A stretch of DNA of 33,353 nt from an uncultured Pseudomonadota bacterium (GCA_902551695.1 CACDEI010000014.1:1-33353); one strand, 5' to 3'; counted from the stretch's first letter, positions 8,583 through 17,175 are shown. The notes: generated by a model not told the origin, from the letters alone. Program-made: numbers and translations.

Positions 8583-9359
8583 TTAGCGAGCAGCCGTCAG
8601 GCCGCCGTCTACAGGCAAAAGAATTCCAGTGATGTAAGAAGCAGCTTTAGAAGAAAGAAAAACCGCAACCCCCCCTATGTCATTGTCAGCGCCTAATCGT
8701 TTCATTGGCACCTCAGACTCTATCGTGGCCGCTCCCATTGTATCAACCATGGGTAGCATCATATCGGTCAAAAAAGGCCCAGGAGCAATGGTATTTACGG
8801 TTATATACCTAGAAGCTAGTTTGGTCGCGGCAACTTTCGTCATATGATGAAGAGCGGCTTTCGAGGCAGAATATGAAATATTTTCAAAGATAGAATTCGT
8901 AATCCCGTCTACCGAGCCAACATTTATTATTCGTGATGGATCGTTCTTATCTCCTGCTTTCTCGAGTAGAGACAAAAATTTCTGCATAAGAAAGAAAGGT
9001 GATTTGAGGTTAAGCGCTAAGACTTTATCCCAACCCTTTTCAGGAAAATCATCCAGCGTACTTCCCCAGGTTGTTCCGGCATTGTTTACAAGAACATCTA
9101 AATGGGTTTCTCGGCCACCAAAATCGGATACTAATCTGTCTATCTCTTCTATTTTAGATAAATCCGCGGGCAACGCCTTGCATTCTCCCAAGTCGGACAT
9201 TTTTTCTGCTATTTTATAGCAATTATCTTGATTTCTAGAGGTAATATAGACCCTGGCTCCCGCGATTAAGAAGGCCCTCGTAAGCATTAAGCCGATCCCC
9301 CGGGCACCTCCGGTTACAAGAACAACCTTCCCTTCGATATCAAATAAGCTTTTCCCCAA
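8583..9359 (-). CDS. Short-chain dehydrogenase/reductase (SDR), first gene of the TRAP operon
   Basis: 258 residues, classical SDR: cofactor loop TGGARGIG, NNAG, catalytic Ser in INVGSVDG, YSASK catalytic pair, and the C-terminal YITGILLPVDGG. SRN after the second strand suggests NADP(H), with the Arg contacting the phosphate (inference). A TTG start is chosen because a perfect AGGAGG lies 7 bases upstream. As the first gene of a probable SDR-DctP-DctQM operon, it may oxidise the imported hydroxy-acid or its product; no substrate is readable. Confidence 0.88.
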   Translation of the reverse strand: MGKSLFDIEGKVVLVTGGARGIGLMLTRAFLIAGARVYITSRNQDNCYKIAEKMSDLGECKALPADLSKIEEIDRLVSDFGGRETHLDVLVNNAGTTWGSTLDDFPEKGWDKVLALNLKSPFFLMQKFLSLLEKAGDKNDPSRIINVGSVDGITNSIFENISYSASKAALHHMTKVAATKLASRYITVNTIAPGPFLTDMMLPMVDTMGAATIESEVPMKRLGADNDIGGVAVFLSSKAASYITGILLPVDGGLTAAR

Positions 9360-9487
9360 AAGTATCCCTCCTAAAAAAACCTCATGACACTCTAATAAGC
9401 AATGATCTAAAATTCAAGAATGATATTGAAAATCCTATTGATGAAGCCGCTTTGGACATTGGCACCATAGAGATAAAGGACTCAAAT

Positions 9488-9817
9488 ATGCTCTTAGCAG
9501 AGAATTGTTATCGTCCAACCAAAACATGGGAAAAAATAAGGGGACTTATTGGGCGTCCTAAACTCGACTCATCGTCAGCGCTCTTACTCGATGCAAGCGA
9601 CTGCATACACACCTTGTTCATGCAATATTCGATAGACATTTTGTATTTGGACAAGGATCTGAGAATCATTAAAACCACCAGTTCCATGAAACCTTGGAGA
9701 ATAGCTTTCTGCTTTGAGGCCTTTGCCGTATTGGTCTTATCAGGTGGGTCGATTCAAAAAAAGCACTTAACGACAAACCACCAACTAATTTGGGCTTTCC
9801 GACAAAAAATTTGGTGA
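9488..9817 (+). CDS. DUF192 family protein
   Basis: 109 residues from ATG 9488, which has AGGA 7 bases upstream; the track uses a TTG 36 bases earlier. Family signatures are KIRGLIGR, DCIHTLFMQYSIDILYLDKD and KPWRIAFCFEAFAVLVLSGG. Members are small single-domain proteins, some exported, of unknown biochemical role. This version shows no signal peptide. The tail after GGSIQKK is less typical of the family. It is divergent from the SDR gene across a 128-bp gap. Confidence 0.75.
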   Translation: MLLAENCYRPTKTWEKIRGLIGRPKLDSSSALLLDASDCIHTLFMQYSIDILYLDKDLRIIKTTSSMKPWRIAFCFEAFAVLVLSGGSIQKKHLTTNHQLIWAFRQKIW

Positions 9818-9919
9818 AGCAATCATTACACGGTATTGAATAAACGTAAATGTTGCCTACAAGTCGAAAAGCATTAATAATCAACCGAGGGATGAAAACT
9901 AACTGGGAGGATTTTTTTC

Positions 9920-10258
9920 ATGGGAGAAGTAGGAACAACCAAAGTCTATGAAAATGAAAAAATTATTGTGTGGGAGTTCACGTTGGAACCGGGAGAGGAA
10001 ACCCCGTTGCACGAACACAAACATGACTACATTTTTTACATTCAAAATGGTTCAAAATTACAAGTATTTGGAGAGGAAGGTAACGATCTGGGCACCTTAG
10101 ATGCCACGACTGGATCAGTATTCGCATTTAAAGTAGAGAATGGTTATCTAGTATCTACTGACGAAAAGAATCTCAGAGTTCCGGTGACTCATACTGCTAA
10201 AAATGTCGGCACCAGCAGCTACAAAGAAATCCTAGTTGAAACAAAAAACCGTATTTAA
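9920..10258 (+). CDS. Small single-domain cupin protein
   Basis: 112 residues with a cupin motif 1 core, TPLHEHKHDYIFYIQNGS. The HxH pair is present, but the usual Glu in HxHxxxE is not. Motif 2 is weak, with a His only in VPVTHTAKN. A GGAGG nine bases before the ATG supports the start. Metal binding and therefore activity are uncertain. It may be a sensor, isomerase or stress-type cupin. The PaaI-like thioesterase gene follows after 20 bp on the same strand. Confidence 0.7.
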   Translation: MGEVGTTKVYENEKIIVWEFTLEPGEETPLHEHKHDYIFYIQNGSKLQVFGEEGNDLGTLDATTGSVFAFKVENGYLVSTDEKNLRVPVTHTAKNVGTSSYKEILVETKNRI

Positions 10259-10278
10259 ATACCAAACGAGTTCAAAAG

Positions 10279-10713
10279 ATGTCTCCTAGTGATGATAAAT
10301 TGGTGTCTATAAGCCAAACAGTGGCACAAGCCCTATATGCAAGAGATATTGCCGCCCAGCGTTTAGGAATCAATATTGATTTTGTCGATGAAGGAGTCGC
10401 TGAACTTAGCATGACCGTAAAGGATTGGATGATTCAAGGGCATGACATTTGCCATGGAGGTTACATTTTCTTGCTAGCCGATACTGCCATGGCTTATGCG
10501 AGCAACAGTCGAAATAAGGCTAATTTAGCTATGAATGCTAATATAGATTTTCTACGACCTGCTAAATTAGGAGAAAATCTGACAGCCTCCGCCGTCGAGG
10601 GAAACAAGTCGAAGAACACCGGACTATATGACGTGAAGGTAACTAATGAAGCCAATATCTTGATCGGCCATTTCAGAGGAAGAACCTTTAACACTCAAGC
10701 CGAAGTGCTTTAA
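10279..10713 (+). CDS. PaaI-type hotdog-fold acyl-CoA thioesterase
   Basis: 144 residues. The signature HGGYIFLLADTAMAYASNS matches the PaaI hydroxyphenylacetyl-CoA thioesterase group, including the Asp and the HGG that positions the thioester. NANIDFLRPAKLGE is the central strand. PaaI rescues CoA from dead-end thioesters during phenylacetate breakdown. No paa cluster is in the window, so a general aromatic-acyl or acyl-CoA thioesterase is the safer call. It probably shares a transcript with the cupin gene upstream and the small membrane protein downstream. Confidence 0.85.
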   Translation: MSPSDDKLVSISQTVAQALYARDIAAQRLGINIDFVDEGVAELSMTVKDWMIQGHDICHGGYIFLLADTAMAYASNSRNKANLAMNANIDFLRPAKLGENLTASAVEGNKSKNTGLYDVKVTNEANILIGHFRGRTFNTQAEVL

Positions 10714-10731
10714 TTCGCCGAATAGTAAACC

Positions 10732-10941
10732 GTGTCAATCGTTCTACTGATAGACATTTTAAACTTGTTTTTTTCAATTCTACTGATAAGCGTCGGTATA
10801 ATAATCCAGTTCATTCCAAACATGGAAAGTACCTTTTTAAAACTAACGAAGAAACTTCCTATTTTAAGGCTGTTAGCATCCAGACCGGTACAACTTGTGG
10901 TAGGTTTCATTTTAGTAGGCGCAGGACTACGATTTTTTTGA
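10732..10941 (+). CDS. Small two-helix membrane protein, unknown function
   Basis: 69 residues with two strongly hydrophobic segments (IVLLIDILNLFFSILLISVGIIIQF and LVVGFILVGAGLRFF) and a basic linker (KLTKKLPILR). The start is GTG, 18 bp after the thioesterase stop, with no good SD, so expression would rely on coupling. The antisense ORF at 10710-11000 is less convincing. The 3' end stops 3 bp from the convergent LLM gene. The hydrophobic pattern and tight packing support a real gene; I do not recognise the family. Confidence 0.5.
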   Translation: MSIVLLIDILNLFFSILLISVGIIIQFIPNMESTFLKLTKKLPILRLLASRPVQLVVGFILVGAGLRFF

Positions 10942-10944
10942 TAC

Positions 10945-12000
10945 TTAAGATGAATTGAGCGCCCGCACCATTCTACGTATGCCCTCAGGATTTTTTTCAC
11001 TTATTGGAATACTGAATTCCACATTGGTTACTATACCGTTATACTTATCTTTTAACACCGACACGATATCTTCATGAAGTCCCACGCAAGCATATTCATT
11101 CAAGATATCATCATCTATAAGAGAGGGCATTTTTTCCCAATCGTTTTTCTTTGATAAAAACCTAAGCTTTTCAGCTATCTTGCCTAGCCCGTTAAACTCG
11201 AAAGTTTTCCGATAAGCCCATGTGGCTCCATAAAATGCGATTCTAGCACGTACATCCTCTTTATTTTTATCAAGTTCAAACCTATCAGCACCTGTCGCTA
11301 TCAGAGGTTTTATAGCCACACAAAAATGAGAATTCCCTCTGCATGATTTGTCTAACCCCCTTCTAATTTCTGGCCACATTACCTCCTTGATATATCTAGG
11401 GGTGCAAACTGGATGAGGTCTAACTCCTTCAGCCACCTCTCCAGCAACCATACTCATATATGGATTCACTGCCGCTAAGTGAATGGGTATGAAGGGGTAT
11501 TTGATGGGTCCTGGGTTGAATAGAGGATTTGTCATCGTAATTTTATAGATATCTCCAACCGCGCTCGGCTGCCGCCCCTCCTGCCAACTCGCCCATATTT
11601 CCCTCAGAGCTAGAACATATTCTCGCATCCAAGGGCCAGGCTTATTCCATTTTTGCCCATATCTCCTCTCAATATGACCTTTTACTTGAGTACCCAGACC
11701 AAGCACGAACCTACCAGACGACAAATGCTGAATATTCCATGAGGTTAAAGCAGTTACTGCTGGGCTACGTGGAAACGCTAGTGCTATCGCAGTCCCTATT
11801 TTTAAATTGTTTGTCGCAGCTGCAGCTAGCGCGCAAGCTATAAATGGATCTTGCTTTGTTTCTTCGAACATTAGAGCATCGTAACCTAGAGACTCGACCA
11901 GGGAGGCCTCTTCGCTAATGCATTTCAAATCGTAATCCAAGCGAGGTTTTCGCAAACCCGGATCAACTTTCCCTAGTGGAAGCAAAGTCTCTACCTTCAT
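10945..12000 (-). CDS. LLM class flavin-dependent oxidoreductase (luciferase-like TIM barrel)
   Basis: 351 residues. Recognisable parts are ESLGYDALMFEETKQDPF, NLKIGTAIALAFPRSPAVTA, LSSGRFVLGLGTQVKGHIERRYG, PIHLAAVNPYM and EVAEGVRPHP. It resembles the actinobacterial group annotated as F420-dependent (MSMEG_2256-like, from memory), but F420 versus FMN use cannot be decided from sequence alone. Such enzymes oxidise or oxygenate small organic molecules. It is divergent from the TRAP-binding-like gene across 111 bp. Confidence 0.82.
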   Translation of the reverse strand: MKVETLLPLGKVDPGLRKPRLDYDLKCISEEASLVESLGYDALMFEETKQDPFIACALAAAATNNLKIGTAIALAFPRSPAVTALTSWNIQHLSSGRFVLGLGTQVKGHIERRYGQKWNKPGPWMREYVLALREIWASWQEGRQPSAVGDIYKITMTNPLFNPGPIKYPFIPIHLAAVNPYMSMVAGEVAEGVRPHPVCTPRYIKEVMWPEIRRGLDKSCRGNSHFCVAIKPLIATGADRFELDKNKEDVRARIAFYGATWAYRKTFEFNGLGKIAEKLRFLSKKNDWEKMPSLIDDDILNEYACVGLHEDIVSVLKDKYNGIVTNVEFSIPISEKNPEGIRRMVRALNSS

Positions 12001-12111
12001 ATAAGAATTTTTCCCTAATTTAATTTACAAGTGCCAAAGATGTGTCTATTCCCCTTCCAATGAAGTAAGATTCACCGGAGGTTTCCAGTCAACGTAAATA
12101 TTATTCTCGAC

Positions 12112-13074
12112 ATGCGAATTTTACTATTAACTTTAATCTTTTATTTGACAATATTACCAGACCAGGCAGAGGCGGAAAGTGCTTTCACCATTTTGAGCAA
12201 TTGGAACCCAGAAAAGACCGAGTGGCAAACACTTAAGAGCTATGAAGAACTTCTAAGACAAAACCTTCCAAAGGATAAATTCTTAGTTTTTGGGCCAAGC
12301 ACAATACCTACAGAGCATCAGTTTAAGATGTCTACCCTCGGGATTTTTGACTTCCTTTTTACCCAAGCGCACTCAATACCTGATAAAGAAAAAGCAGCTT
12401 TTTTATTAGAAATTTGGCCTCATAGGCCGGCCGACCTAAGGAAGACTGCTTTTTGGCAGGCTCTTGAAGGACATTATAACAACAAAGGTTTAAAGATTTT
12501 ATCTGCTATTAACTCCGGCAATGGCTACCACTTATTACTAAGAAGCAAACCTAATTTTTGTAGTTTGGAAGGAGCAAAAATTTCAGTGCCGCCTCCTTTT
12601 GATGGTTTTGTTGAACAACTATCTGGGGTACCTATAAAAAGAAATAGAACGATCACACAAGAGGATCTAAAGAATGATGATCTAGAAGGATTTTTCGCCC
12701 CCATTCGGGAACATTCTTCCTTAAGTTGGTCGAAAAACGTGAGATTCCGAACCCAACCAATCGGAAATATAAATCATCTGATTTTTATAAATCTTACAAA
12801 ATGGAATAGCCTCAATGAAGATGATCAGCAGAAAATATATACCGCTAGCCTAGCATTAGAGAATAAAATTTACGCCTTGAGAAAAAGAAGGGCTGGTGGT
12901 TTTTTTGCCGATTTACAAAAAAAAAACATAGAAGCTATAGATTTTTGCGAAAGTCAAACTGGTTTACTTAATGAAGCATTTGCTAAGTCATTGCTAGAGC
13001 TTTCATCAGTCAGGCCATCTCTACTCACCGACCAACTTAAACAACTTATTCGGATTCCACACAGTAAACAGTAA
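12112..13074 (+). CDS. Exported protein resembling a divergent TRAP substrate-binding protein, orphan
   Basis: 320 residues with a signal peptide (MRILLLTLIFYLTILPDQAEAE). The C-terminal third (HLIFINLTKWNSLNEDDQQKIYTASLALENK) is typical of DctP proteins, where a 'W..L..D.Q' segment precedes the last helices. The middle is shorter and less conserved than in DctP, and the substrate-Arg region is not obvious. No permease gene is adjacent. It could supply another permease, act as a periplasmic sensor component, or be a decaying paralogue. Confidence in expression is higher than in function. Confidence 0.6.
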   Translation: MRILLLTLIFYLTILPDQAEAESAFTILSNWNPEKTEWQTLKSYEELLRQNLPKDKFLVFGPSTIPTEHQFKMSTLGIFDFLFTQAHSIPDKEKAAFLLEIWPHRPADLRKTAFWQALEGHYNNKGLKILSAINSGNGYHLLLRSKPNFCSLEGAKISVPPPFDGFVEQLSGVPIKRNRTITQEDLKNDDLEGFFAPIREHSSLSWSKNVRFRTQPIGNINHLIFINLTKWNSLNEDDQQKIYTASLALENKIYALRKRRAGGFFADLQKKNIEAIDFCESQTGLLNEAFAKSLLELSSVRPSLLTDQLKQLIRIPHSKQ

Positions 13075-13103
13075 GCGTTTCAAAGTTGAGAAAACCATGC
13101 GTA

Positions 13104-14423
13104 TTAGCCGTTTCTAGCATGCTCCTTGAGGCGCTGAGCCTCCAAAATTTGCTCCGGCGTTCCGTCCTTCACGATTTCTTCAAGTATAAGGCTCGCACTA
13201 GGCTGATATCCTAGTTCTATGTAGGCCCTCGCAAGGTTTAACTTAACGTCATTCTCGCCTCCATCAGTACTTACTGACTTTATAATGTCAGACACACTAT
13301 CTGTCTTTGCTGTATCAGATTTTGAAGGCAACGTTCCTTTCGAAAATCCCTCATCCTTACCTACCTCACCTCCATCCTCAGATAAATTTGTAAGGTCGTT
13401 CAACTTTTTTTGAGAGTCTTCATGGTTCAATTCATTTTCTAAATCCGCTAGTTCACTGATATCGCTACCATGTAAGGAAAAACTTTCAAAAGAATCGTCC
13501 TCATTTTCAAAATTCCAGTCGGCGAGCCCAGAACCGGTAAACTCTGTTTTGGCACCCGTATCGCCTTCAACTAATTCTTGGTCATTTGACCGAATAAACG
13601 ATTCATCCTCGAGAACATTCAGCAAATGCTTCCCACTTGCTTCCTCCCTCCAATTATTCTCAGGTACATGGCTCTCTACAGTTGGCTGAGTAAACCTCTC
13701 ATCTTTCCCAACACCCCATATTCTCATTAAGTTGAAAGAGTTTTCTATTTGTACTTGAAGTTCCTTAAGGAAACCTCTCCTGATCAGAACTAACTCTTCT
13801 GAGGGCTTTCGGAGCAAGCTAAAGGCCATTTCTCTCGCCCTATTTAGCAAATCCCTACCTTCTAATATTTCAGACACCACCCCAAACTGCTTTGCCTCTT
13901 TTACGGTCAAACTTTCTTCAGTTAATAAAAAATATCGAGCCTTATTTAGTCCAAATAAATTATGCAAGGCTAGCCGCCGACCTTCCCTATCAGATATCGA
14001 TTGGAAATACCCAGTTTGAGACTCTTGAAAAGAAACTCCCTCAGTAGCCAAGACAATATCTGACACTAAAGGAAGCTCGCAGTACTGCCTCACTGGACCA
14101 TTAATTGCTGAAATTACCGGAACTGGGATGCGGAGCAATAACTCTAAAAGTCCTTCAGTTCTCCAATCTGACGCTGGTTTAACTGAACCCTCTTCTTTTT
14201 CGGCATCTTCCCAAAATTTATCGCCAAACCCTGTAATCATCACCACTTTATTATGGGAATCGGTTGAAATGTCTTTGAAAAGGCTGGCGACCTGGGAGCG
14301 AGTGTTTGGGGTCCAAACCAAGGTTCCACCCACTCCAAAAGTCACTTCCAGTAAGCCACTATGTCTCTCCAATTGGATATCAGGGTAGAGTTTGGAGTAT
14401 TTCTCAAATTCGCCGTCCGCCAT
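13104..14423 (-). CDS. Crotonase-fold (6-oxocamphor hydrolase-like) domain fused to an acidic linker and a FimV-type C-terminal domain
   Basis: One uninterrupted 439-residue frame. Residues 1-245 are a crotonase domain: TLVWTPN, KVVMITGFGDKFW, PVISAINGP, PLVSDIVLATEGVSFQ, RYFLLTEESLTVKEAKQFGVV. It resembles 6-oxocamphor hydrolase more than enoyl-CoA hydratase. Compared with that enzyme from memory, an active-site His falls on Tyr (GPVRQYCELP) and the catalytic Asp region reads SDREG, so activity is doubtful. Residues 246-390 are acidic and low in complexity. Residues 392-436, VKLNLARAYIELG...ILEEIVKDGTPEQILEAQ, match the FimV/HubP C-terminal TPR-like domain. There is no LysM domain or membrane helix. 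It is flanked by a convergent TRAP-like gene and a divergent SDR gene. Confidence 0.75.
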   Translation of the reverse strand: MADGEFEKYSKLYPDIQLERHSGLLEVTFGVGGTLVWTPNTRSQVASLFKDISTDSHNKVVMITGFGDKFWEDAEKEEGSVKPASDWRTEGLLELLLRIPVPVISAINGPVRQYCELPLVSDIVLATEGVSFQESQTGYFQSISDREGRRLALHNLFGLNKARYFLLTEESLTVKEAKQFGVVSEILEGRDLLNRAREMAFSLLRKPSEELVLIRRGFLKELQVQIENSFNLMRIWGVGKDERFTQPTVESHVPENNWREEASGKHLLNVLEDESFIRSNDQELVEGDTGAKTEFTGSGLADWNFENEDDSFESFSLHGSDISELADLENELNHEDSQKKLNDLTNLSEDGGEVGKDEGFSKGTLPSKSDTAKTDSVSDIIKSVSTDGGENDVKLNLARAYIELGYQPSASLILEEIVKDGTPEQILEAQRLKEHARNG

Positions 14424-14495
14424 CTGTTACCTCAAAAATATAAATATATTGCAGATTTAGTAATTCACTGGACCCAAGATCTATATAATTAATTT

Positions 14496-14524
14496 ATCAG
14501 AGTTTTTGTGTAAAATCAGAGTTT
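14496..14524. repeat. Direct repeat ATCAGAGTTT, two copies 19 bp apart, possible operator
   Basis: Identical 10-mers lie at 14496-14505 and 14515-14524 in the AT-rich 177-bp gap between the divergent crotonase-FimV gene and the SDR operon. The 19-bp period is close to two helical turns, as for tandem binding sites of a regulator. Chance similarity in AT-rich DNA is possible. Confidence 0.3.
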
Positions 14525-14600
14525 AAAAATAAAAACTAAGTTTTTGCTGCAATCTTTCACTAAGTTTAGAGCAAAGGTATATATCATATTGGAGGCACCC

Positions 14601-15368
14601 ATGGGTAAATTTAACGGTAAAGTTGTATTAATCACTGGAGCGACTGGAGGTATTGGCAAAGCTTCAGCAGAACTTTTCGTGAAAGAAGGTGCAAAGGTGA
14701 TTCTAACCGATTTAACTCAGGCCTCACTTGATGAATTGAGTTCTTCATTAGGTAAGGAGCACACCTTGGGCATCGCTGGTACAGTAACAGATAATAAGAC
14801 ATTCGAAAATGTTGTATTAAGGGGCGAGAAAGAATTTGGCAAAGTAGACGCTGTTTTTTTAAACGCTGGAATAGAAGGTCCTGTCCAGTTGATAACTGAC
14901 TACCCAGATGACGATTTCGACAAAGTAATGGCAGTGAATGTGCGTGGTGTTTTTTTGGGTCTTAAACACTCTATAGCGGCTTTGAAGCGAAATGGGGGTG
15001 GTAGTATTGTAATCACCTCCTCGCTAGGCGGTTTGAGAGGAATGCCCAAAATCTCTGCCTATATAGCGTCAAAGCATGCTGTCGTTGGACTGATGAAATC
15101 GGCAGCATTGGAAGTGGCGTCGTTTGGAATAAGAGTGAACACCATAAACCCCGCACCAATAGCGACTCGCATGATAGAAGCCTTAGAAAATGGTTTTTCC
15201 GGAGGAAGAGATAGCGATATCAAGCAACGCATGGAGAAATCCGTACCTCTACGCAGATATGGAACACCTGAGGAGGTAGCGAAGTTAGTTATGTTTTTGT
15301 GTAGTGATGAGTCCTCCTACATTACGGGAAATACTTATCCGATAGATGGAGGAAGCTCCGCAAAATGA
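14601..15368 (+). CDS. SDR family oxidoreductase, first gene of the SDR-sulfotransferase-CoA transferase operon
   Basis: 255 residues. Cofactor loop TGATGGIG, Asp in LTDL at the end of the second strand (favouring NAD), LNAGIEG, Ser in ITSSLGG, Tyr-Lys in YIASK, C-terminal YITGNTYPIDGG. The track starts at a TTG 57 bp earlier; the ATG at 14601 is preferred because GGAGG sits 5 bases upstream and the family begins with GKVVLITG near the N-terminus. The stop overlaps the sulfotransferase start as ATGA. Substrate unknown; neighbours suggest a hydroxyl-bearing acid or alcohol. Confidence 0.9.
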   Translation: MGKFNGKVVLITGATGGIGKASAELFVKEGAKVILTDLTQASLDELSSSLGKEHTLGIAGTVTDNKTFENVVLRGEKEFGKVDAVFLNAGIEGPVQLITDYPDDDFDKVMAVNVRGVFLGLKHSIAALKRNGGGSIVITSSLGGLRGMPKISAYIASKHAVVGLMKSAALEVASFGIRVNTINPAPIATRMIEALENGFSGGRDSDIKQRMEKSVPLRRYGTPEEVAKLVMFLCSDESSYITGNTYPIDGGSSAK

Positions 15369-15982
15369 TACGAGCTATTGGTGCTGGAGTAGGACGAACA
15401 GGAACACGTTCACTTCAAAAAGCGCTTGAGCACCTACTCAAAGGCAAATGCTATCACATGTTTGAAGTGGGAAAGAAACCAGATGATATAACTTTCTGGA
15501 AAAATGTTGCGCAGGGGAAAAAACCAAATTGGAGCTCTTTTTTTTCTCAATGGAGTGCTGCTGTCGATTGGCCGGCCGCAGCCTTTTGGCCGGAAATTTC
15601 ATCTAACTTCCCTAATGCTCTCATAATTCTTTCCAAAAGAGATCCCGAAGAATGGTGGTCCAGCGCCTCCAATACGATCTTCAAAGTATTGAGGCAAGCT
15701 GAGAGCAGTGCCTGGAAAGAGATGGTGTTTGAAGTACTCCGTAGTAGGTTCACGGTAAACATTACAGATAAAGAGGAATGTATAGCCTTCTATCTGGACC
15801 ATTATCAAAGTGTTCTGGAAAATGTCGACCCCGAGCGCCTGTTGGAGTGGCTACCTACCGATGGTTGGGAACCAATATGCAAATCTTTAAATGTGCCAAT
15901 TCCTAATATAGAATTTCCCCATCTTAACGATGCTAAAAGCTTTCAAAAAAAATATTTAGTAAAAACTATTAATCTTCAATAA
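15365..15982 (+). CDS. Sulfotransferase family protein (Sulfotransfer_4 type)
   Basis: 205 residues. The N-terminal loop GAGVGRTGTRSLQKAL is the PAPS 5'-phosphosulfate loop of this family; ILSKRDPEEWWSS is the 3'-phosphate-binding region with Arg. DWPAAAFWPEI is a conserved family stretch. The expected reaction is sulfate transfer from PAPS to an acceptor hydroxyl, but few bacterial members are characterised. It is translationally coupled on both sides: ATGA with the SDR stop and TAATG with the CoA-transferase start. No PAPS synthesis gene is in the window. Confidence 0.82.
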   Translation: MIRAIGAGVGRTGTRSLQKALEHLLKGKCYHMFEVGKKPDDITFWKNVAQGKKPNWSSFFSQWSAAVDWPAAAFWPEISSNFPNALIILSKRDPEEWWSSASNTIFKVLRQAESSAWKEMVFEVLRSRFTVNITDKEECIAFYLDHYQSVLENVDPERLLEWLPTDGWEPICKSLNVPIPNIEFPHLNDAKSFQKKYLVKTINLQ

Positions 15983-17175
15983 TGGCAAATATAAATCAAC
16001 CCTTACAAGACAAAGTCTATACTGGCGTAAACGTGCTAGATTTTTCTGGAGTCATCGCTGGTTCTTATTGCACTAAAATGCTGTCTGATCTCGGCGCTAA
16101 CGTGCTAAAGGTAGAACACCCAAAAGGTGAAATTATGCGGAAAGTCGCCCCCATGAGGGGTCAAAACAGCGCGGTATACGCGGCGTTGAATTTTGGAAAG
16201 AGAAATATTTCTTTAGATTTAAAAAAACCTGAAGCGATCTCTATATGTAAACGTCTCATAAAGAAATACGATGTAGTGGTCGAAAATTTTAGTCCTGGTG
16301 TCATGAAACGTTTAGGGCTCGGTTACGAGGAGTTACGAAAAACCAACCCAAAACTGATCATGTGCTCTATTTCTGGCTACGGCCAGAGAGGCCCAGCTAG
16401 CAATAAACCAGCCTATGCACCGATTGTACAAGCAGCTAGTGGTTTTGACCTTACCTACCTTAACGCTCAAAACGACCCCGCTAAACCCTTAAACATGGGG
16501 CCACCAGTTGGAGATACGACAGCCTCTCTCCAAGCTTTCGGAGCAATTGGTGCTGCTCTTTTTTATAGAAGTAACACGGAAACAGGCCAACACATAGATA
16601 TTGCTATGATTGATTGTCTTATAGCTAGCATGCACAGAGATCTTCAAAGTTCACTGTTAAACGAAGACGTGGGAAGACAATATGGTCCTATTGCAACAAA
16701 AGATGGATACGTAGTCATAATGCCTTTATCTCAAAGCCAGTTCATAAACTTAGTAAAATGTCTTGAGAGAACGGATTTATTGAACGACAGCCGCTTCGCT
16801 ACGGAAAGCGTTCGCTTTGAAAATTATAACGAATTAATGACTATCGCCGAAAATTGGTCTGCAAATCTCGACTCAAAACAGGTTTTGGAAACCTTCGAAG
16901 AGGCAAAAATTCCTTGCGCTCAATATAAAACTCTCAGACAAGCAGTCAACGATCCGCAATTGAGATATAGGGGACTTATGATGGAAATCGTCGATGACAT
17001 CGGGTCATTCCAAGCAGCAGGCACGCCCATAAAGTATTCCAACGCAAGACCGAATGGCAATACCTCAGTATCTTCTATAGGGGAACACTCTGTATCAACC
17101 CTAATGGAAGAGTTATTTATGAGTGAGCCAGAGATTCAACAATTAATAAAAGAAAAGGTTATTTTTCAACCTTAA
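15982..17175 (+). CDS. Family III CoA-transferase (CaiB/BaiF)
   Basis: 397 residues, the usual length. The catalytic Asp, which carries the acyl intermediate, should be Asp178 in NMGPPVGDTTAS. Further signatures are VLDFSGVIAGSYCTKMLSDLGANVLKVE, NFGKRNISLDL, VVVENFSPGVMKRLGLGY and ISGYGQRGP. Family members move CoA between organic acids without a free acyl-CoA. The ATG overlaps the sulfotransferase TAA by one base. In this operon it may activate a carboxylic acid handled by the SDR; the acid cannot be named. Confidence 0.9.
   Translation: MANINQPLQDKVYTGVNVLDFSGVIAGSYCTKMLSDLGANVLKVEHPKGEIMRKVAPMRGQNSAVYAALNFGKRNISLDLKKPEAISICKRLIKKYDVVVENFSPGVMKRLGLGYEELRKTNPKLIMCSISGYGQRGPASNKPAYAPIVQAASGFDLTYLNAQNDPAKPLNMGPPVGDTTASLQAFGAIGAALFYRSNTETGQHIDIAMIDCLIASMHRDLQSSLLNEDVGRQYGPIATKDGYVVIMPLSQSQFINLVKCLERTDLLNDSRFATESVRFENYNELMTIAENWSANLDSKQVLETFEEAKIPCAQYKTLRQAVNDPQLRYRGLMMEIVDDIGSFQAAGTPIKYSNARPNGNTSVSSIGEHSVSTLMEELFMSEPEIQQLIKEKVIFQP

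Noticed and set aside
10710-11000. Minus-strand 96-aa ORF opposite the small membrane protein
   Set aside because: It lies antisense to both the small two-helix protein and the LLM 3' end, has no recognisable domain, and the plus-strand frame has the more protein-like hydrophobic pattern.
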